Assembly: GCA_017853885.1 (NCBI GenBank)
Contig: JAFMIR010000033.1
Coordinates: 1 to 44,561, forward strand
Direction of reading: 5' to 3'
DNA from: Prosthecobacter sp.
GTDB taxonomy: Bacteria; Verrucomicrobiota; Verrucomicrobiia; Verrucomicrobiales; Verrucomicrobiaceae
Length of the DNA: 44,561 bases
Shown here: positions 9,126-18,423 of the stretch, in pieces
How the letters are laid out: each line of letters opens with the position of its first letter
Position numbering within the stretch: the first letter of the stretch is position 1
The notes under the pieces: model-generated
Told to the model about the DNA's origin: nothing
Databases searched by the model: none
The model's input: the letters and a program-made list of their open reading frames with translations, nothing else
Position numbers and translations under genes: made by a program

Positions 9126-12100
9126 AATCGCTCTTTGTTTTATTCGTTGGGGCCTCGTTGCTGAACGCGCAGCTTTTGATCGTTGAGAATGGCCATGCTC
9201 GTGCAGAGATCGTCATCGCCGAAAAGTCTACGCGCATGCAGCGGCTCGCCGCGCATGAATTTCGGCAGCAGATCGAGAAAATCAGTGGCGCACGGCTGCC
9301 CATCGTCACGCAGCCTTCTGGCAAGTCGGTGAAGGTTTACATCGGTGTGAGCGATTCCTGTCCTGTGAAGGCCGAAGGTCTCAAAGACGGCGCGTATCGC
9401 ATCGTGAGCGGTGCGGACTGGTTGGCGCTCATCGGCGAGGATAGCGAGTTCGAGCCCGTGGGGCCGTTCGCAAGCAACAATAGCGACATCCCCCGCGCGC
9501 AGGCCGAGTGGGAACAAATCGTCGGTGCACCGTATGGTTTGCCCACACCCGGTTTGTATAAGAACCGTCTAAAACTGCCTGGCGACACGGGAAAGCCGGA
9601 TGGCGCTCCGACGGCGAAGAATGAGTTTCTCGAAATCTGGGGGCTTGATGAACGCGGCAGCTTCAATGCCGTGTGCGGATTCCTGCATCGGCTTGGGGCA
9701 CGCTGGTATCTGCCTGGTGAGCTTGGTGAGGTTCTTCCAAGATGGAAAACGATTGAGCTGCCGAAGATCGATGAAACCGTGCGACCGGATTTCCGACTGC
9801 GGCAGTTCAATTTCCGTTTTGGTGTCGTCGGCCCGGAAACAGCGCTTTGGACGATGCGTCTCGGCATGCGTAATGATGAGCGCCTGCAAATCGCGCATGG
9901 CATGGCGACGATGACAAATCGCGACGAGGTTTTCGCCAAGCATCCCGAATGGTTTGCCATCTATGGCGGCAAACGCGACTTCCGCTCCGGCGACTCGAAG
10001 TGCCAGCTCTGCTACTCGAACGATGAACTCTTCCGCGAGACACTGCGCTGGGCGCGTGCGCAGCTCGATAGCTATCACTTTGAAACCGTCTCCATCATGC
10101 CGCCGGATGGTTACACAGCCATCTGCCAATGCGAGAAGTGCAAGGGCAAGGATTCACCCGAACGCAACGAACGAGGCCTGCTCAGCGACTACGTTTGGGA
10201 CTTCGTCAATCGCGTAGCGAAGGAACTCGCGAAGACGCACCCGAAGGCCAAGGTGCTCAATTGCGCCTATGGCGTTTACACGCTGCCACCCCTGAAGATC
10301 GACAAGCTGGAGCCGAATGTGCAGGTCTGCATCGTTGGTGGCCGTCGTCCGATCAACAAAGCAGGCGCGAAAGCCGAAGGCGAGGCCGCACCGGAGGCTT
10401 TGCGTGCCGCGTGGGCGCAAAAAACCACGCAGCCGCTGCTAATCTTTGAAAACTATCCCTTTACCGACCGTGGCTGGTATCTGCCAAGCTATGACTCACA
10501 TGCTTTGGTAGAAACGGTGAACGCCACGAAAGGCCAATCCGATGGCGAGGACATTTGGCTGACCGTTCGACAGGATTTCGACAAGGTCGGCATCGGCTTC
10601 AATCACTTCCTCGTTTACTTCACCGCCCGCGCCTACTGGGGAGGCGAGGACACCAACGCCGACGCAATGCTGCGCGAGTATTGTCAGCTCTTCTATGGCC
10701 CCGCGCAGCAGGACATGCTGACCTTCTTCAAACACTGCGAAGCCCGCTGGGCCACGATGGATGAGGACAAATCGAAGGCCGATGAAGCACTCGCCCTTTT
10801 CGAGAAAGCCAAGGCGAAGGCCAATGCCGCGAGCAAGGTCGGCAAACGCCTCGCCCTCATCGACGAATTCCTCAAAGGCTTGCGCATGAAATCCGTGCAG
10901 CTCGGCCAGAAACGCGGCCCTGTGCCCACGCTGCGGCTCGTCGGCGATGCCAAAGGCGTCGTGATTGATGGCAAACTCGATGACGAGTATTGGCAAAACT
11001 GCCCCGTGGCCGCTACGGGCAAACTCCGTGAGCTTCAGACGGGTCGCACGCCCACTTTTGGTACCTCCTTTAAAGCCGGTTGGCAGGCCAACAACATCGT
11101 CTTTGCCGTCCGCTGCGACGAACGACGCGGCGAGAAGCCCGTGAGTGCCTCCACGCGTGATGACGATCAGGCCATCTGGCATGGCGATGCCATCGAACTG
11201 GAGATAGCCACCGAGACGCACTCGTATTATCAGATCGCCATCAGCCCCGCGGGTCATGTTGTCGATCTCGACCGCGGTGCGCCACGCGGCCAGTGGTTCA
11301 CTTGGGATGCGAAGGCGGAAGTCGCCACGCACATCGCGGAGGATTATTGGACCATCGAGATCAGCCTGCCTGTCACGCCGGATGAAAACGATCCGCTGCA
11401 TCAACTCATCGGTCGCAAGCCCACGCAAAGCCTGCCATGGCACATCAACCTCTGCCGCCAGCGCATTCGTGAAGACGGCCAGGAGCATAGCGCCTTCTCG
11501 CCCACTGGCATCGAAGGCTTCCACGAGCCCATGAAGTTCGCGCACTTCTATGACGGCCGCTCGCATTCGTTCGATGCCGATCCGAGCGTCACCGACTTCG
11601 CACTCGGTTTTCACGCTGCAATGCAAAAACGTAAATCCGAGCCCTTCCTCGTTCTCGCTGGTGGCCAAGTCACCGATTTCCAAAAAGCCGCCGCACTCGA
11701 ACAAGCCGCTCAGTACGACAAAAAGACCACTTTCATCGACCGTATTCCCATCGAAGCCGTGCGGAAAGCCGCGCAAATGCAAAACCTGCTCGCCAACTTC
11801 GAAGCAACTGAAGTTGTGAAACAGTTCGGCGCCGAAGATTTCTCGAAATGGCCCTTTTGGAAGCGCGGCGATGGTTTGCATCACCGAGGCCGAGCCCATT
11901 ATATTGTCAAAAACGGCCCCCAGGCCGAAACGGACCTCAGCGCCGCTTTGGAATGGCTCGGCGACATTCGCACCCGCGAGTCCGCGATGCTTGTGCTCGC
12001 CCAAAACCGCGAAAATAACCTCAAAGACGACGTGAAGGCCCTCGGAGCTTACGAAGCCATTCTCGCGAGTAAAACCCGCCTCGGCGGCGCGGATGAGTAT

Positions 12101-12256
12101 TCCGCCCTGCAAGGCATCGCCCGCATCCAAACGCGTCGCGGGCAGTTTGATGAGGCGTTGAAGACCTTGAATCGTGCCGAACCCCAAAAGCTACAAGGGG
12201 TGTGGAAGATAAACATCATCCAATCGATCGAAGCGGTTCAACAAGCGCGCAAGTAG
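9122..12256 (+). CDS. Large exported DUF4838 protein with CBM9-like domain
   Basis: The 1044-residue product has a signal peptide ([16 protein letters not shown]). Residues ~20-150 resemble the N-terminal module that precedes catalytic barrels in alpha-glucuronidase/hexosaminidase-type hydrolases. Residues ~220-520 match my recollection of DUF4838: [19 protein letters not shown], and C-Q-C-E-K-C-K-G in a 'P-P-D-G-Y ... C-x-C-x-x-C' context. This family is a putative TIM-barrel glycoside hydrolase of unknown specificity. Residues ~605-810 look like a CBM9-type carbohydrate-binding domain ([11 protein letters not shown] and later W-H-G-D-A-I-E-L). The C-terminal ~200 residues look helical with TPR-like repeats. 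ATG overlaps the sialidase stop (ATGA). A deacetylase gene follows after 18 bp. Confidence 0.87.
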   Translation: MKSLFVLFVGASLLNAQLLIVENGHARAEIVIAEKSTRMQRLAAHEFRQQIEKISGARLPIVTQPSGKSVKVYIGVSDSCPVKAEGLKDGAYRIVSGADWLALIGEDSEFEPVGPFASNNSDIPRAQAEWEQIVGAPYGLPTPGLYKNRLKLPGDTGKPDGAPTAKNEFLEIWGLDERGSFNAVCGFLHRLGARWYLPGELGEVLPRWKTIELPKIDETVRPDFRLRQFNFRFGVVGPETALWTMRLGMRNDERLQIAHGMATMTNRDEVFAKHPEWFAIYGGKRDFRSGDSKCQLCYSNDELFRETLRWARAQLDSYHFETVSIMPPDGYTAICQCEKCKGKDSPERNERGLLSDYVWDFVNRVAKELAKTHPKAKVLNCAYGVYTLPPLKIDKLEPNVQVCIVGGRRPINKAGAKAEGEAAPEALRAAWAQKTTQPLLIFENYPFTDRGWYLPSYDSHALVETVNATKGQSDGEDIWLTVRQDFDKVGIGFNHFLVYFTARAYWGGEDTNADAMLREYCQLFYGPAQQDMLTFFKHCEARWATMDEDKSKADEALALFEKAKAKANAASKVGKRLALIDEFLKGLRMKSVQLGQKRGPVPTLRLVGDAKGVVIDGKLDDEYWQNCPVAATGKLRELQTGRTPTFGTSFKAGWQANNIVFAVRCDERRGEKPVSASTRDDDQAIWHGDAIELEIATETHSYYQIAISPAGHVVDLDRGAPRGQWFTWDAKAEVATHIAEDYWTIEISLPVTPDENDPLHQLIGRKPTQSLPWHINLCRQRIREDGQEHSAFSPTGIEGFHEPMKFAHFYDGRSHSFDADPSVTDFALGFHAAMQKRKSEPFLVLAGGQVTDFQKAAALEQAAQYDKKTTFIDRIPIEAVRKAAQMQNLLANFEATEVVKQFGAEDFSKWPFWKRGDGLHHRGRAHYIVKNGPQAETDLSAALEWLGDIRTRESAMLVLAQNRENNLKDDVKALGAYEAILASKTRLGGADEYSALQGIARIQTRRGQFDEALKTLNRAEPQKLQGVWKINIIQSIEAVQQARK

Positions 12257-12274
12257 TCGCGTGCCCCCTGCGTC

Positions 12275-12958
12275 ATGAAGCACTTTTTTCTAGCTCTCCT
12301 ATTCACAATCTCCCTGCAAGCTGATCCGGTGCCTGACAAGCTCGTGGTGCTTACGTTTGATGACTCGGTCGCTAGCCATGCGACATTTGTGGCGCCATTG
12401 CTGGCGAAGTATGGCTTTGGTGCCACGTTCTTCATCACGGAGGGATTCGAGTTCCTCGTTGATAAGAAGAACTACATGACATGGGAACAGATCAAAACGC
12501 TTCACGACCAAGGCTTTGAAATTGGCAATCACACACGCAAGCATACGGGCGTGACGAAGCAAAAGCCGGAACAGCTTGCCGCCGATGTCGAGTTCATCGA
12601 AACACAATGCGCCAAGGTTGGCATCTCGCGTCCAGTGAGTTTTTGCTATCCGGGTTACGCCACCAGTGAAACCGCCGCCAAGTTGCTTGGCGAGCGCGGC
12701 TATCTTTTCGCCCGCGCGGGTGGTTCAAAAGTCTACGATCCGGCGACGGATAACCGATTGTTCATGCCGCAAGCTTTCGACGGTAAGCCGGAGAGCACCT
12801 TGGAGCAGTTTAAAGCCGCCGTGTCGCAGGCGAAGGATGGCAAGATCGCCGTGATGACCTTTCACGGCGTGCCGGATATCAAGCATCCATGGGTGAACAC
12901 TGATCCGGCGAATTCGAAGCCTACTTGCGCCATCTCAAAGACGAAGGCTGCACAGTGA
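12275..12958 (+). CDS. Exported polysaccharide deacetylase, frameshifted near the 3' end
   Basis: The frame gives 227 residues with a signal peptide (M-K-H-F-F-L-A-L-L-F-T-I-S-L-Q-A) and a NodB-type domain: V-L-T-F-D-D-S (metal-binding Asp pair near 28-29), F-F-I-T-E near 52-56, and H-T-R-K-H (the metal-binding His pair). These carbohydrate esterase family 4 residues remove N- or O-acetyl groups from chitin-, peptidoglycan- or xylan-like polymers. After about residue 211 the frame reads an unrelated tail. One frame over, the sequence continues as F-E-A-Y-L-R-H-L-K-D-E-G-C, ending at TGA 13000-13002, a normal deacetylase C-terminus. A missing base near 12905-12916 would explain this. The catalytic residues lie before the break. 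It is the last gene of the sialidase/DUF4838 run. Confidence 0.85.
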   Translation: MKHFFLALLFTISLQADPVPDKLVVLTFDDSVASHATFVAPLLAKYGFGATFFITEGFEFLVDKKNYMTWEQIKTLHDQGFEIGNHTRKHTGVTKQKPEQLAADVEFIETQCAKVGISRPVSFCYPGYATSETAAKLLGERGYLFARAGGSKVYDPATDNRLFMPQAFDGKPESTLEQFKAAVSQAKDGKIAVMTFHGVPDIKHPWVNTDPANSKPTCAISKTKAAQ

Positions 12959-13133
12959 TCGCGATGCGGGAGCTGGCCAAGTTTGTGAATGTGAAAAAGT
13001 GAATCTGTAAAGTGCGACCATTTACGGTATTTTGATCATGCGACTATGGAGACTTTAAATGATCGCCAATGTGTTCAGGTGTATTGAGTTTTCTGAACCA
13101 ATCGTATCGCGATCGACAGCAGTGCTCAGGAGC

Positions 13134-15428
13134 TCATCGTGGCGTGATCTGCTTCAGTCCTGCAGCCTTGTCGATGAGCTGTAGGAACTCGCCGCGGTAG
13201 CCGAGCTTGTCAGCGCCTTTGCCGGCGAGGGCGAGCTTGCGCACGGCTTCCCAGCTCAGGGTGCCTTTGTAGCTCGAATCTCGCAGCAGGAGGCCAAAGC
13301 CGGCCACGGCGACGCTGAATTGGAACTCGCCGCTGGCGGCTTCGAGCGTTTTGCCTTCATCGGTGACGGGCAGCTCGATCTTGGAGCTCGTTTCGCCGGT
13401 GGGCTCCTTGTAGCGGAGCTTCACGGTCATGAGTTCTTTCGAGGTTTGCGGATCGCTCGGGGCGGATTGGGTCTCGTTGAGGTCCTTCGCGGTGGGCGAG
13501 GCTAGCGTTTGATACTTCAGCGTATCGACGAGGCGGTCGGGTCCGACACCGGGTGGCAGGTTGGCGGGCACGAGCTCGTAAAGGGCGACGACGCGATGGC
13601 CGCTGCCGATCTCACCGGCGTCCTTCGTGTCGTCATTGAAGTCTTCTTTGGTAAGCAGGCGGTTCTCATAACCGACGAGGCGATAAGCACGCACCTGGGC
13701 GGGATTGAACTCGATCTGCACTTTCACATCCTTCGCGATGCTGACGAGCGTGCCGGCCATCTGCTCGACGAGCACTTTGCGAGCCTCGGCGAGTCCGTCG
13801 ATGTAGGCGTAGTTGCCGTTGCCCTTGTCGGCGAGGGTTTCCATGGTGCGGTCCTTGAGGTTGCCGCTGCCAAAGCCGAGCACGCTGAGGAAGACGCCGC
13901 TGCGAGCCTTCTCCGCGATGAATTTCTCCAGCTCAGTGGGATCGCTGATGCCAACATTGAAATCGCCATCGGTGCAGAGGATGACGCGGTTGATGCCTTC
14001 TTGGATGAAGCCGGCCACGGCCTGCTCGTAAGCGAGCCGCAAGCCGCCTGCGCCATTCGTGCTGCCACCGGCATGGAGCTGATCCACCGCAGCGATGACG
14101 CGTGAACGGTTTTCACCATTCGTGGGTGGCAAAACGACCTGCGTGCCGCTGGCGTAGGTGACCATCGAGACGTGGTCGCCCTCGTCCATCTGCTCGGCGA
14201 GCAGGCGCAGGCTCTGTTTCACTAGCGGAAGCTTCTGCGGATCATCCATCGAGCCGGAGACATCGACGAGGAAGACGAGGTTGCTGGCCTTGTTGCCCTT
14301 TTGGACCTGCTTCCCCTGAATGGCGATGCGGGCGAGGCGATGGTGTGGCTGCCACGGGCAGGCGGCGAGCTCCACTTGGGCCGCAAAAGGCTCCTTCGCA
14401 ACGGCCGCAGGGCCTTCCTCGTCGGAAGGGAAGTAGTTGATGAGCTCCTCAATGCGCACCGCGTCTGCCGGTGGCAGCATGTTCTGGTTCAAGAAGCGGC
14501 GGACGTTGGCATACGACGCGGTATCGACATCAATCGAGAAGGTCGAGAGTGGCTCGGCTCGAACATCCTTGAGCTCGTTTTCGAGGATGCGTGTGTAGGA
14601 TTCGTTGTCCTGGCTGGGTATGGGTTCACTCTGCTTAAACCGAAGCGAGTGATCATCGGCATCCGCGACAGCAGATTCCGAGGCTGGCATGGTGGTCTTT
14701 GGCAGCGCGGCGTTGCGCGGTGCGAAATTCGAGGCGTCGATGACCAAAATTGAGCCAGAACTTACTGCACGGCCGTTTGAAAACGACGGGGACTCGGGAC
14801 CAGTTAGTTGAGATTTTCTCAGCTGAGAAGGCAAGTTGGGATCAAAAACACGATTCACCGCGACCAGCGGTTTCTCCGAGGCAATCTGGCTGGCAGTGGC
14901 TGGCGGCTCCTGCGGCAACGCAAGCGTGATTGGGAGCGGGGATGGAACCGCGGCTGGCACGGGTGCATTCATCGCGATGCCATCAGGCGCCGGCGGCCCC
15001 GACTTTGGTGAGCTCACAGCTTGAGGAGTCGTGCTTACCCTGAATCGCCTCACCGGTGCTTGCGAGTCCAACCTTGCACTTTGTGGCTGAGGCCAGGGAT
15101 AGATCCAGTAACCACCCACGGCCACGCAGGCTGCCGCAGCCGCGATTGAACCAAAACGGGAGGCAAAGCGCCAGCGAACCGGTTTAGACGCGGCAGATGG
15201 CAGGATGATGTTCGAGGCGGGCGGCATCGTTTGGAGGCGGGAACGCTGCTCGGGGGTCAATTCGAGGGATTCATCTCGAAGCTCAGTGATGAGGAGATCG
15301 CAGAAGGACTTGGTTTCCTCGGCGCTGGCTTTGATCTGCGGATTCTCACGGAGCGTGGCCTCGATCTGCTCGCGTTCCTGCGGGCTTAGCTCGTCGAGAG
15401 CCCAGGCGGTGATCTGTTCGTTTTTCAT
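13134..15428 (-). CDS. Membrane VWA-domain protein with anti-sigma-like N-terminus
   Basis: I chose ATG 15428 because AAGGA lies 7 nt upstream; an ATG 5 codons earlier is possible. The 764-residue product begins with a short cytoplasmic segment (D-E-L-S-P-Q-E-R-E-Q-I-E) like the N-terminus of anti-sigma factors, though without zinc-binding Cys/His. A transmembrane helix (~92-110) is followed by a Pro/Ala-rich linker, a VWA_N-type region (~285-380, T-F-S-I-D-V-D-T-A-S-Y-A-N-V), a VWA domain (~384-560) with an intact MIDAS D-V-S-G-S-M, and a C-terminal region like the DUF3520 partner. This is the architecture of YfbK-like proteins. An ECF sigma gene ends 39 bp upstream on the same strand. Likely role: envelope signal input controlling that sigma factor (inference). 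Confidence 0.9.
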   Translation of the reverse strand: MKNEQITAWALDELSPQEREQIEATLRENPQIKASAEETKSFCDLLITELRDESLELTPEQRSRLQTMPPASNIILPSAASKPVRWRFASRFGSIAAAAACVAVGGYWIYPWPQPQSARLDSQAPVRRFRVSTTPQAVSSPKSGPPAPDGIAMNAPVPAAVPSPLPITLALPQEPPATASQIASEKPLVAVNRVFDPNLPSQLRKSQLTGPESPSFSNGRAVSSGSILVIDASNFAPRNAALPKTTMPASESAVADADDHSLRFKQSEPIPSQDNESYTRILENELKDVRAEPLSTFSIDVDTASYANVRRFLNQNMLPPADAVRIEELINYFPSDEEGPAAVAKEPFAAQVELAACPWQPHHRLARIAIQGKQVQKGNKASNLVFLVDVSGSMDDPQKLPLVKQSLRLLAEQMDEGDHVSMVTYASGTQVVLPPTNGENRSRVIAAVDQLHAGGSTNGAGGLRLAYEQAVAGFIQEGINRVILCTDGDFNVGISDPTELEKFIAEKARSGVFLSVLGFGSGNLKDRTMETLADKGNGNYAYIDGLAEARKVLVEQMAGTLVSIAKDVKVQIEFNPAQVRAYRLVGYENRLLTKEDFNDDTKDAGEIGSGHRVVALYELVPANLPPGVGPDRLVDTLKYQTLASPTAKDLNETQSAPSDPQTSKELMTVKLRYKEPTGETSSKIELPVTDEGKTLEAASGEFQFSVAVAGFGLLLRDSSYKGTLSWEAVRKLALAGKGADKLGYRGEFLQLIDKAAGLKQITPR

Positions 15429-15467
15429 AGTTTGATCCTTCATCTTTAATTTTGGGTCCTTTGCAGT

Positions 15468-16043
15468 TCACGCGGTGGCGAGTGCAGGGCTGCGTGCCTT
15501 TCCGGCGGCGGGTGCTTCGTTTTCCATGGCCTGCCATTTTGTGCGCAGGGCGGCTACGCCGTGGTGGATGAGGTAGCCGACATTGCCGATGCTCGTTTTC
15601 ATCGCGGCGCTGATCTGCTGGTAATCGAGCCCGGCGATGAATTTGAGCCGCACGGCCTCCTGCTGGCGGGAGGGCAGGGTGTCGATGAGCTGGCGGAGCG
15701 TGGTGGAGGTCTCCGAACGATCCATCTCCTCATGCGGCGAAGGATCGGCTGACATTTCGAGATCGAGTGTTTCGGTTTCCATGACGACGAGGCGGCGGTG
15801 TTTGCGCTGGTGGTCCAGCGCACGGTTTCGGCAGACGGTGAAGAGCCAGGGGGCCAACCGCTCGTGATCGAGGGTGTGGAGGGACTGGCTGAGCTTCACA
15901 AACACGTCCTGGACGATGTCCCGAGCCTCCTCCAGATCGCCCGTGTAGCCGTGCGCATAGCGGATGAGAGGCCGCTCGTAGCGCTGAAGGGTATCGAGGA
16001 AGAGGGTGTCCGGGGCAGCCATGAGAACGTGTTCGCCGCGCAT
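15468..16043 (-). CDS. ECF-type RNA polymerase sigma factor
   Basis: Start is set at ATG 16043 because GGAGG sits 6 nt upstream; the open frame continues 42 codons upstream into the cysteine desulfurase gene and gives a basic, unlikely N-terminus. The 191-residue protein has sigma region 2 (about 20-85, with D-I-V-Q-D-V-F-V-K and a W-L-F-T-V-C-R-N-R-A-L-D segment) and region 4 (about 118-175, with L-P-S-R-Q-Q-E-A-V-R-L-K-F and a helix-turn-helix Y-Q-Q-I-S-A-A-M). There is no region 1 or 3, which is typical of ECF (extracytoplasmic function) sigma factors. It lies 59 bp after the cysteine desulfurase and 39 bp before the membrane VWA gene, its probable regulator. Confidence 0.93.
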   Translation of the reverse strand: MRGEHVLMAAPDTLFLDTLQRYERPLIRYAHGYTGDLEEARDIVQDVFVKLSQSLHTLDHERLAPWLFTVCRNRALDHQRKHRRLVVMETETLDLEMSADPSPHEEMDRSETSTTLRQLIDTLPSRQQEAVRLKFIAGLDYQQISAAMKTSIGNVGYLIHHGVAALRTKWQAMENEAPAAGKARSPALATA

Positions 16044-16102
16044 GACGAACCTCCAAAGAATATCTTGGGTTGAATTTCCAAAAAAACGATGAACCGCGGA
16101 TC

Positions 16103-17173
16103 TCAGCCTTTCCCACCTGTATCGAGCTCGTTTCCCACTTCGGCAAAGACGTTTGCGAGATCCTCCCATTCAGCATAGGCCGTGCTCCAGCCACCACTCA
16201 CGCGCACCACTCGACGAAGCTCCTCCGGAGACGCTCCTAAAGCAGTCACGACCACCGATGATCCTTCCTTCCCAGAGCTGCATGCGCTGCCTGTGGAGAT
16301 GCAGAAACCGCGCCGCGATAGACGCGTGAGCCATTTGAGGTTCTCATGTCGCGGCATGACCATCAGAGAGGTATTCCAAAGACGCGGACGGTCAGCTGAG
16401 ATGATGCGCAACCCTTCAAATGAGGTCTGCATCAGCTGCTCGAAAGCATCACGGCCCGTGGTAGGGCAGGAGGGACCTTGTGATGTGATTGTCTCGAGTG
16501 CCGTCACCATGGCCTCGATGGCGGGATAGTTCTCCGTGCCTGCGCGATGACCTTTTTCCTGAGGTCCGCCATGAAGCAGTCTTAGGCGTTCCGTTTCATC
16601 CCGAAGCACCAAAAAACCCACCCCTTTCGGTCCGCCGAACTTGTGCGCGGAACCGCTCACATAGTCGCAGGCTCCAAATTCAGCTGAGAGTTTCCCGATC
16701 CACTGCGTGGCGTCGGTATGAAAAAGAATGCCTTGCTCATGACAGCGCGCCGCATGCTCTTGCCAAGGCAAAAGCTCGCCGCTTTCGTTGTTCGCGGCCA
16801 TCACGGACACCAGCTCCACGCCTTCCGGCACCGCACCGTGTGCATCGAACTCGCTCACCCGCGTCCAGTGCCGAGCTGCCTCACGCACGCTTGGATGCTC
16901 AAGGCTTGAAATGGCTGTTCGTCGCCCGGTGAAGGCTGCGAAGAGCATGTTGTTGGACTCCGTGGCACTGGAAGTGAAGACGACCCTCTCAGGGTCCACG
17001 CCCAGCAGTTCTGCCAGACGTTCCCGTGCCGCATCCAGCATCTGGCTGGCAATGCCTGCATCGCGGTAAAGGCTCGAAGGATTGTGCCAGTGCTTACTAC
17101 TCGCCCGTAGCCATGCTTCACGTGCCTCAGGAAGCAGAGGCGTTGTGGCATTGAAGTCGAAGTAGCGGTCCAT
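16103..17173 (-). CDS. Cysteine desulfurase (NifS/IscS family)
   Basis: The 356-residue protein is a class V PLP enzyme. Visible blocks: Y-F-D-F-N-A-T-T-P at the N-terminus, S-A-T-E-S-N-N (69-75), L-E-H-P-S (His93, stacking on PLP), F-H-T-D-A-T-Q (Asp154), S-A-H-K-F-G-G (Lys178, Schiff base) and S-T-G-S-A-C-S-S-G (Cys298, persulfide carrier). Length is somewhat short but complete. The reaction takes sulfur from L-cysteine as a persulfide, giving alanine. It starts 3 bp after a small membrane gene and follows fdhD in the same run. Because FdhD receives sulfur from an IscS-type enzyme in E. coli, the pairing suggests this enzyme feeds FdhD; that is an inference. No iscU, sufBCD or thiI gene is in the window. 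Confidence 0.93.
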   Translation of the reverse strand: MDRYFDFNATTPLLPEAREAWLRASSKHWHNPSSLYRDAGIASQMLDAARERLAELLGVDPERVVFTSSATESNNMLFAAFTGRRTAISSLEHPSVREAARHWTRVSEFDAHGAVPEGVELVSVMAANNESGELLPWQEHAARCHEQGILFHTDATQWIGKLSAEFGACDYVSGSAHKFGGPKGVGFLVLRDETERLRLLHGGPQEKGHRAGTENYPAIEAMVTALETITSQGPSCPTTGRDAFEQLMQTSFEGLRIISADRPRLWNTSLMVMPRHENLKWLTRLSRRGFCISTGSACSSGKEGSSVVVTALGASPEELRRVVRVSGGWSTAYAEWEDLANVFAEVGNELDTGGKG

Positions 17174-17176
17174 GAG

Positions 17177-17602
17177 TCAAAGACGGATGTTTTGTGGTCG
17201 AAAACGAGATGGCAGAGGAATGTGGACGACCAGCAAAACAATCGCCGCGCCAATGAAAGGCAGCCATTCATGCTTCGATGCACCGCCAATTCCGTTCACA
17301 AAACCAAGCACGCCAACAACTTCACTAAGCGCAAAAAGGACCACATGCCCTGTGATGTAGGATGCCTGCCCCTCTGTTGTGTCGAGCGTTAGCTTACCCG
17401 AGCGAAAACCACGGAAAAGCAAATGTCGCATCACGAAACTCATCGTGGCACTGCTGCCGCTCAACATCGCAAAAGTTTCGGCCATCGATTTGCAGCCATC
17501 GCGAGGCTCTCCATTGAACAGGATGAACAGAAAAACGATCTGGCCTGTCATCAGAGAGATCCAAATGAGGAAAGTGATAGCAACGGCTGGAATCGTTTTC
17601 AT
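17177..17602 (-). CDS. Small integral membrane protein, unknown function
   Basis: The 141-residue product has about four predicted transmembrane helices (roughly residues 6-28, 42-60, 83-104 and 112-131). No family is recognised. Its ATG overlaps the fdhD stop by 4 bp and the cysteine desulfurase starts 3 bp downstream, so it belongs to the same transcript. The overlap and retained frame support a real gene. A link to sulfur transfer or lipid A genes next to it cannot be shown. Confidence 0.75.
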   Translation of the reverse strand: MKTIPAVAITFLIWISLMTGQIVFLFILFNGEPRDGCKSMAETFAMLSGSSATMSFVMRHLLFRGFRSGKLTLDTTEGQASYITGHVVLFALSEVVGVLGFVNGIGGASKHEWLPFIGAAIVLLVVHIPLPSRFRPQNIRL

Positions 17603-18423
17603 GATGTCTTCAGCCTTCCTTCATGTGTGTAAATATTCATCGTTTCGCCGCGAAGAAAACCGATCAATGTCTGGCCTGATTTGTGGGCGAAATCGATGGC
17701 GAGGCTGCTTGGAGCCGAGATGGCTGCGACGAGGGGAATGCCGGCGGCGAGAGCTTTTTGAATCATCTCGAAGGACACGCGCCCACTGAGCAGTAGGACA
17801 TGTTGGTCAAGAGGCAGTAGATCGTGCAGGAGTGCATGGCCAAGGATCTTGTCCAGAGCGTTGTGCCTGCCCACATCCTCACGGGAGACGATCAGGTTCC
17901 CTTCGAGATCAAACACGGCACAAGCGTGCAAACCACCGGTCTTGGAAAAAGTTTCCTGAGTGCCACGCAGCTTGTCGGGCAATGAGGCGATCAATTTTGG
18001 GGTCACGCTCCACGCCGCAGTGATCGGAGGAAACTGCCCAAAAACGCTTTCAATGCTCGTTTTGCCGCAGAGGCCGCAGCTTGAGGCGCTGAAGACATGC
18101 CGTGTGAGGGAATCCCAGTTCACCACCGCGCCGCCGAGTAGCACATCGACAACGTTACCGTGTTTGTTGCGGATGCTTGGACACTGCGAGACTTCCAAAA
18201 TATCACGCGGATGCTTCACGACACCTTCGCTGACGAGGAAGCCGACGGCGAGCTCCTCATCGTGGCCTGGAGTGCGCATCACCACGGCCACGCTACGACC
18301 CTCGACACGAATTTCGAGGGGTTCCTCACGCGCCGCCACATCCGCCACACCACAACTGGCACCCGCGGCATCCACTTTGAGCACACGCACATTCGTGATT
18401 GCTGGATTTTCGTTCTCCATCAA
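17599..18423 (-). CDS. fdhD: Formate dehydrogenase accessory sulfurtransferase FdhD
   Basis: The 274-residue product matches FdhD along its length: E-E-P-L-E-I-R-V near the N-terminus, T-P-G-H-D-E-E-L-A-V-G-F-L (51-63), the persulfide loop C-G-L-C-G (Cys116 and Cys119), a G-G-L-H-A-C-A segment near 163-169, and R-E-D-V-G-R-H-N-A-L-D-K near 182-193. FdhD passes sulfur to the molybdenum (bis-MGD) cofactor of formate dehydrogenases. No formate dehydrogenase or molybdenum cofactor gene is in the window. It overlaps lpxK upstream and the membrane protein downstream by 4 bp each. The cysteine desulfurase one gene further on is a plausible sulfur source. Confidence 0.95.
   Translation of the reverse strand: MMENENPAITNVRVLKVDAAGASCGVADVAAREEPLEIRVEGRSVAVVMRTPGHDEELAVGFLVSEGVVKHPRDILEVSQCPSIRNKHGNVVDVLLGGAVVNWDSLTRHVFSASSCGLCGKTSIESVFGQFPPITAAWSVTPKLIASLPDKLRGTQETFSKTGGLHACAVFDLEGNLIVSREDVGRHNALDKILGHALLHDLLPLDQHVLLLSGRVSFEMIQKALAAGIPLVAAISAPSSLAIDFAHKSGQTLIGFLRGETMNIYTHEGRLKTS

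Noticed and set aside
10496..12187. 563-codon minus-strand open frame
   Set aside because: Mirror frame of the DUF4838 gene in GC-rich DNA; the plus strand has a signal peptide, overlap with its upstream gene and a domain match.
13509..14105. 198-codon plus-strand open frame
   Set aside because: Antisense to the VWA domain with its MIDAS motif.
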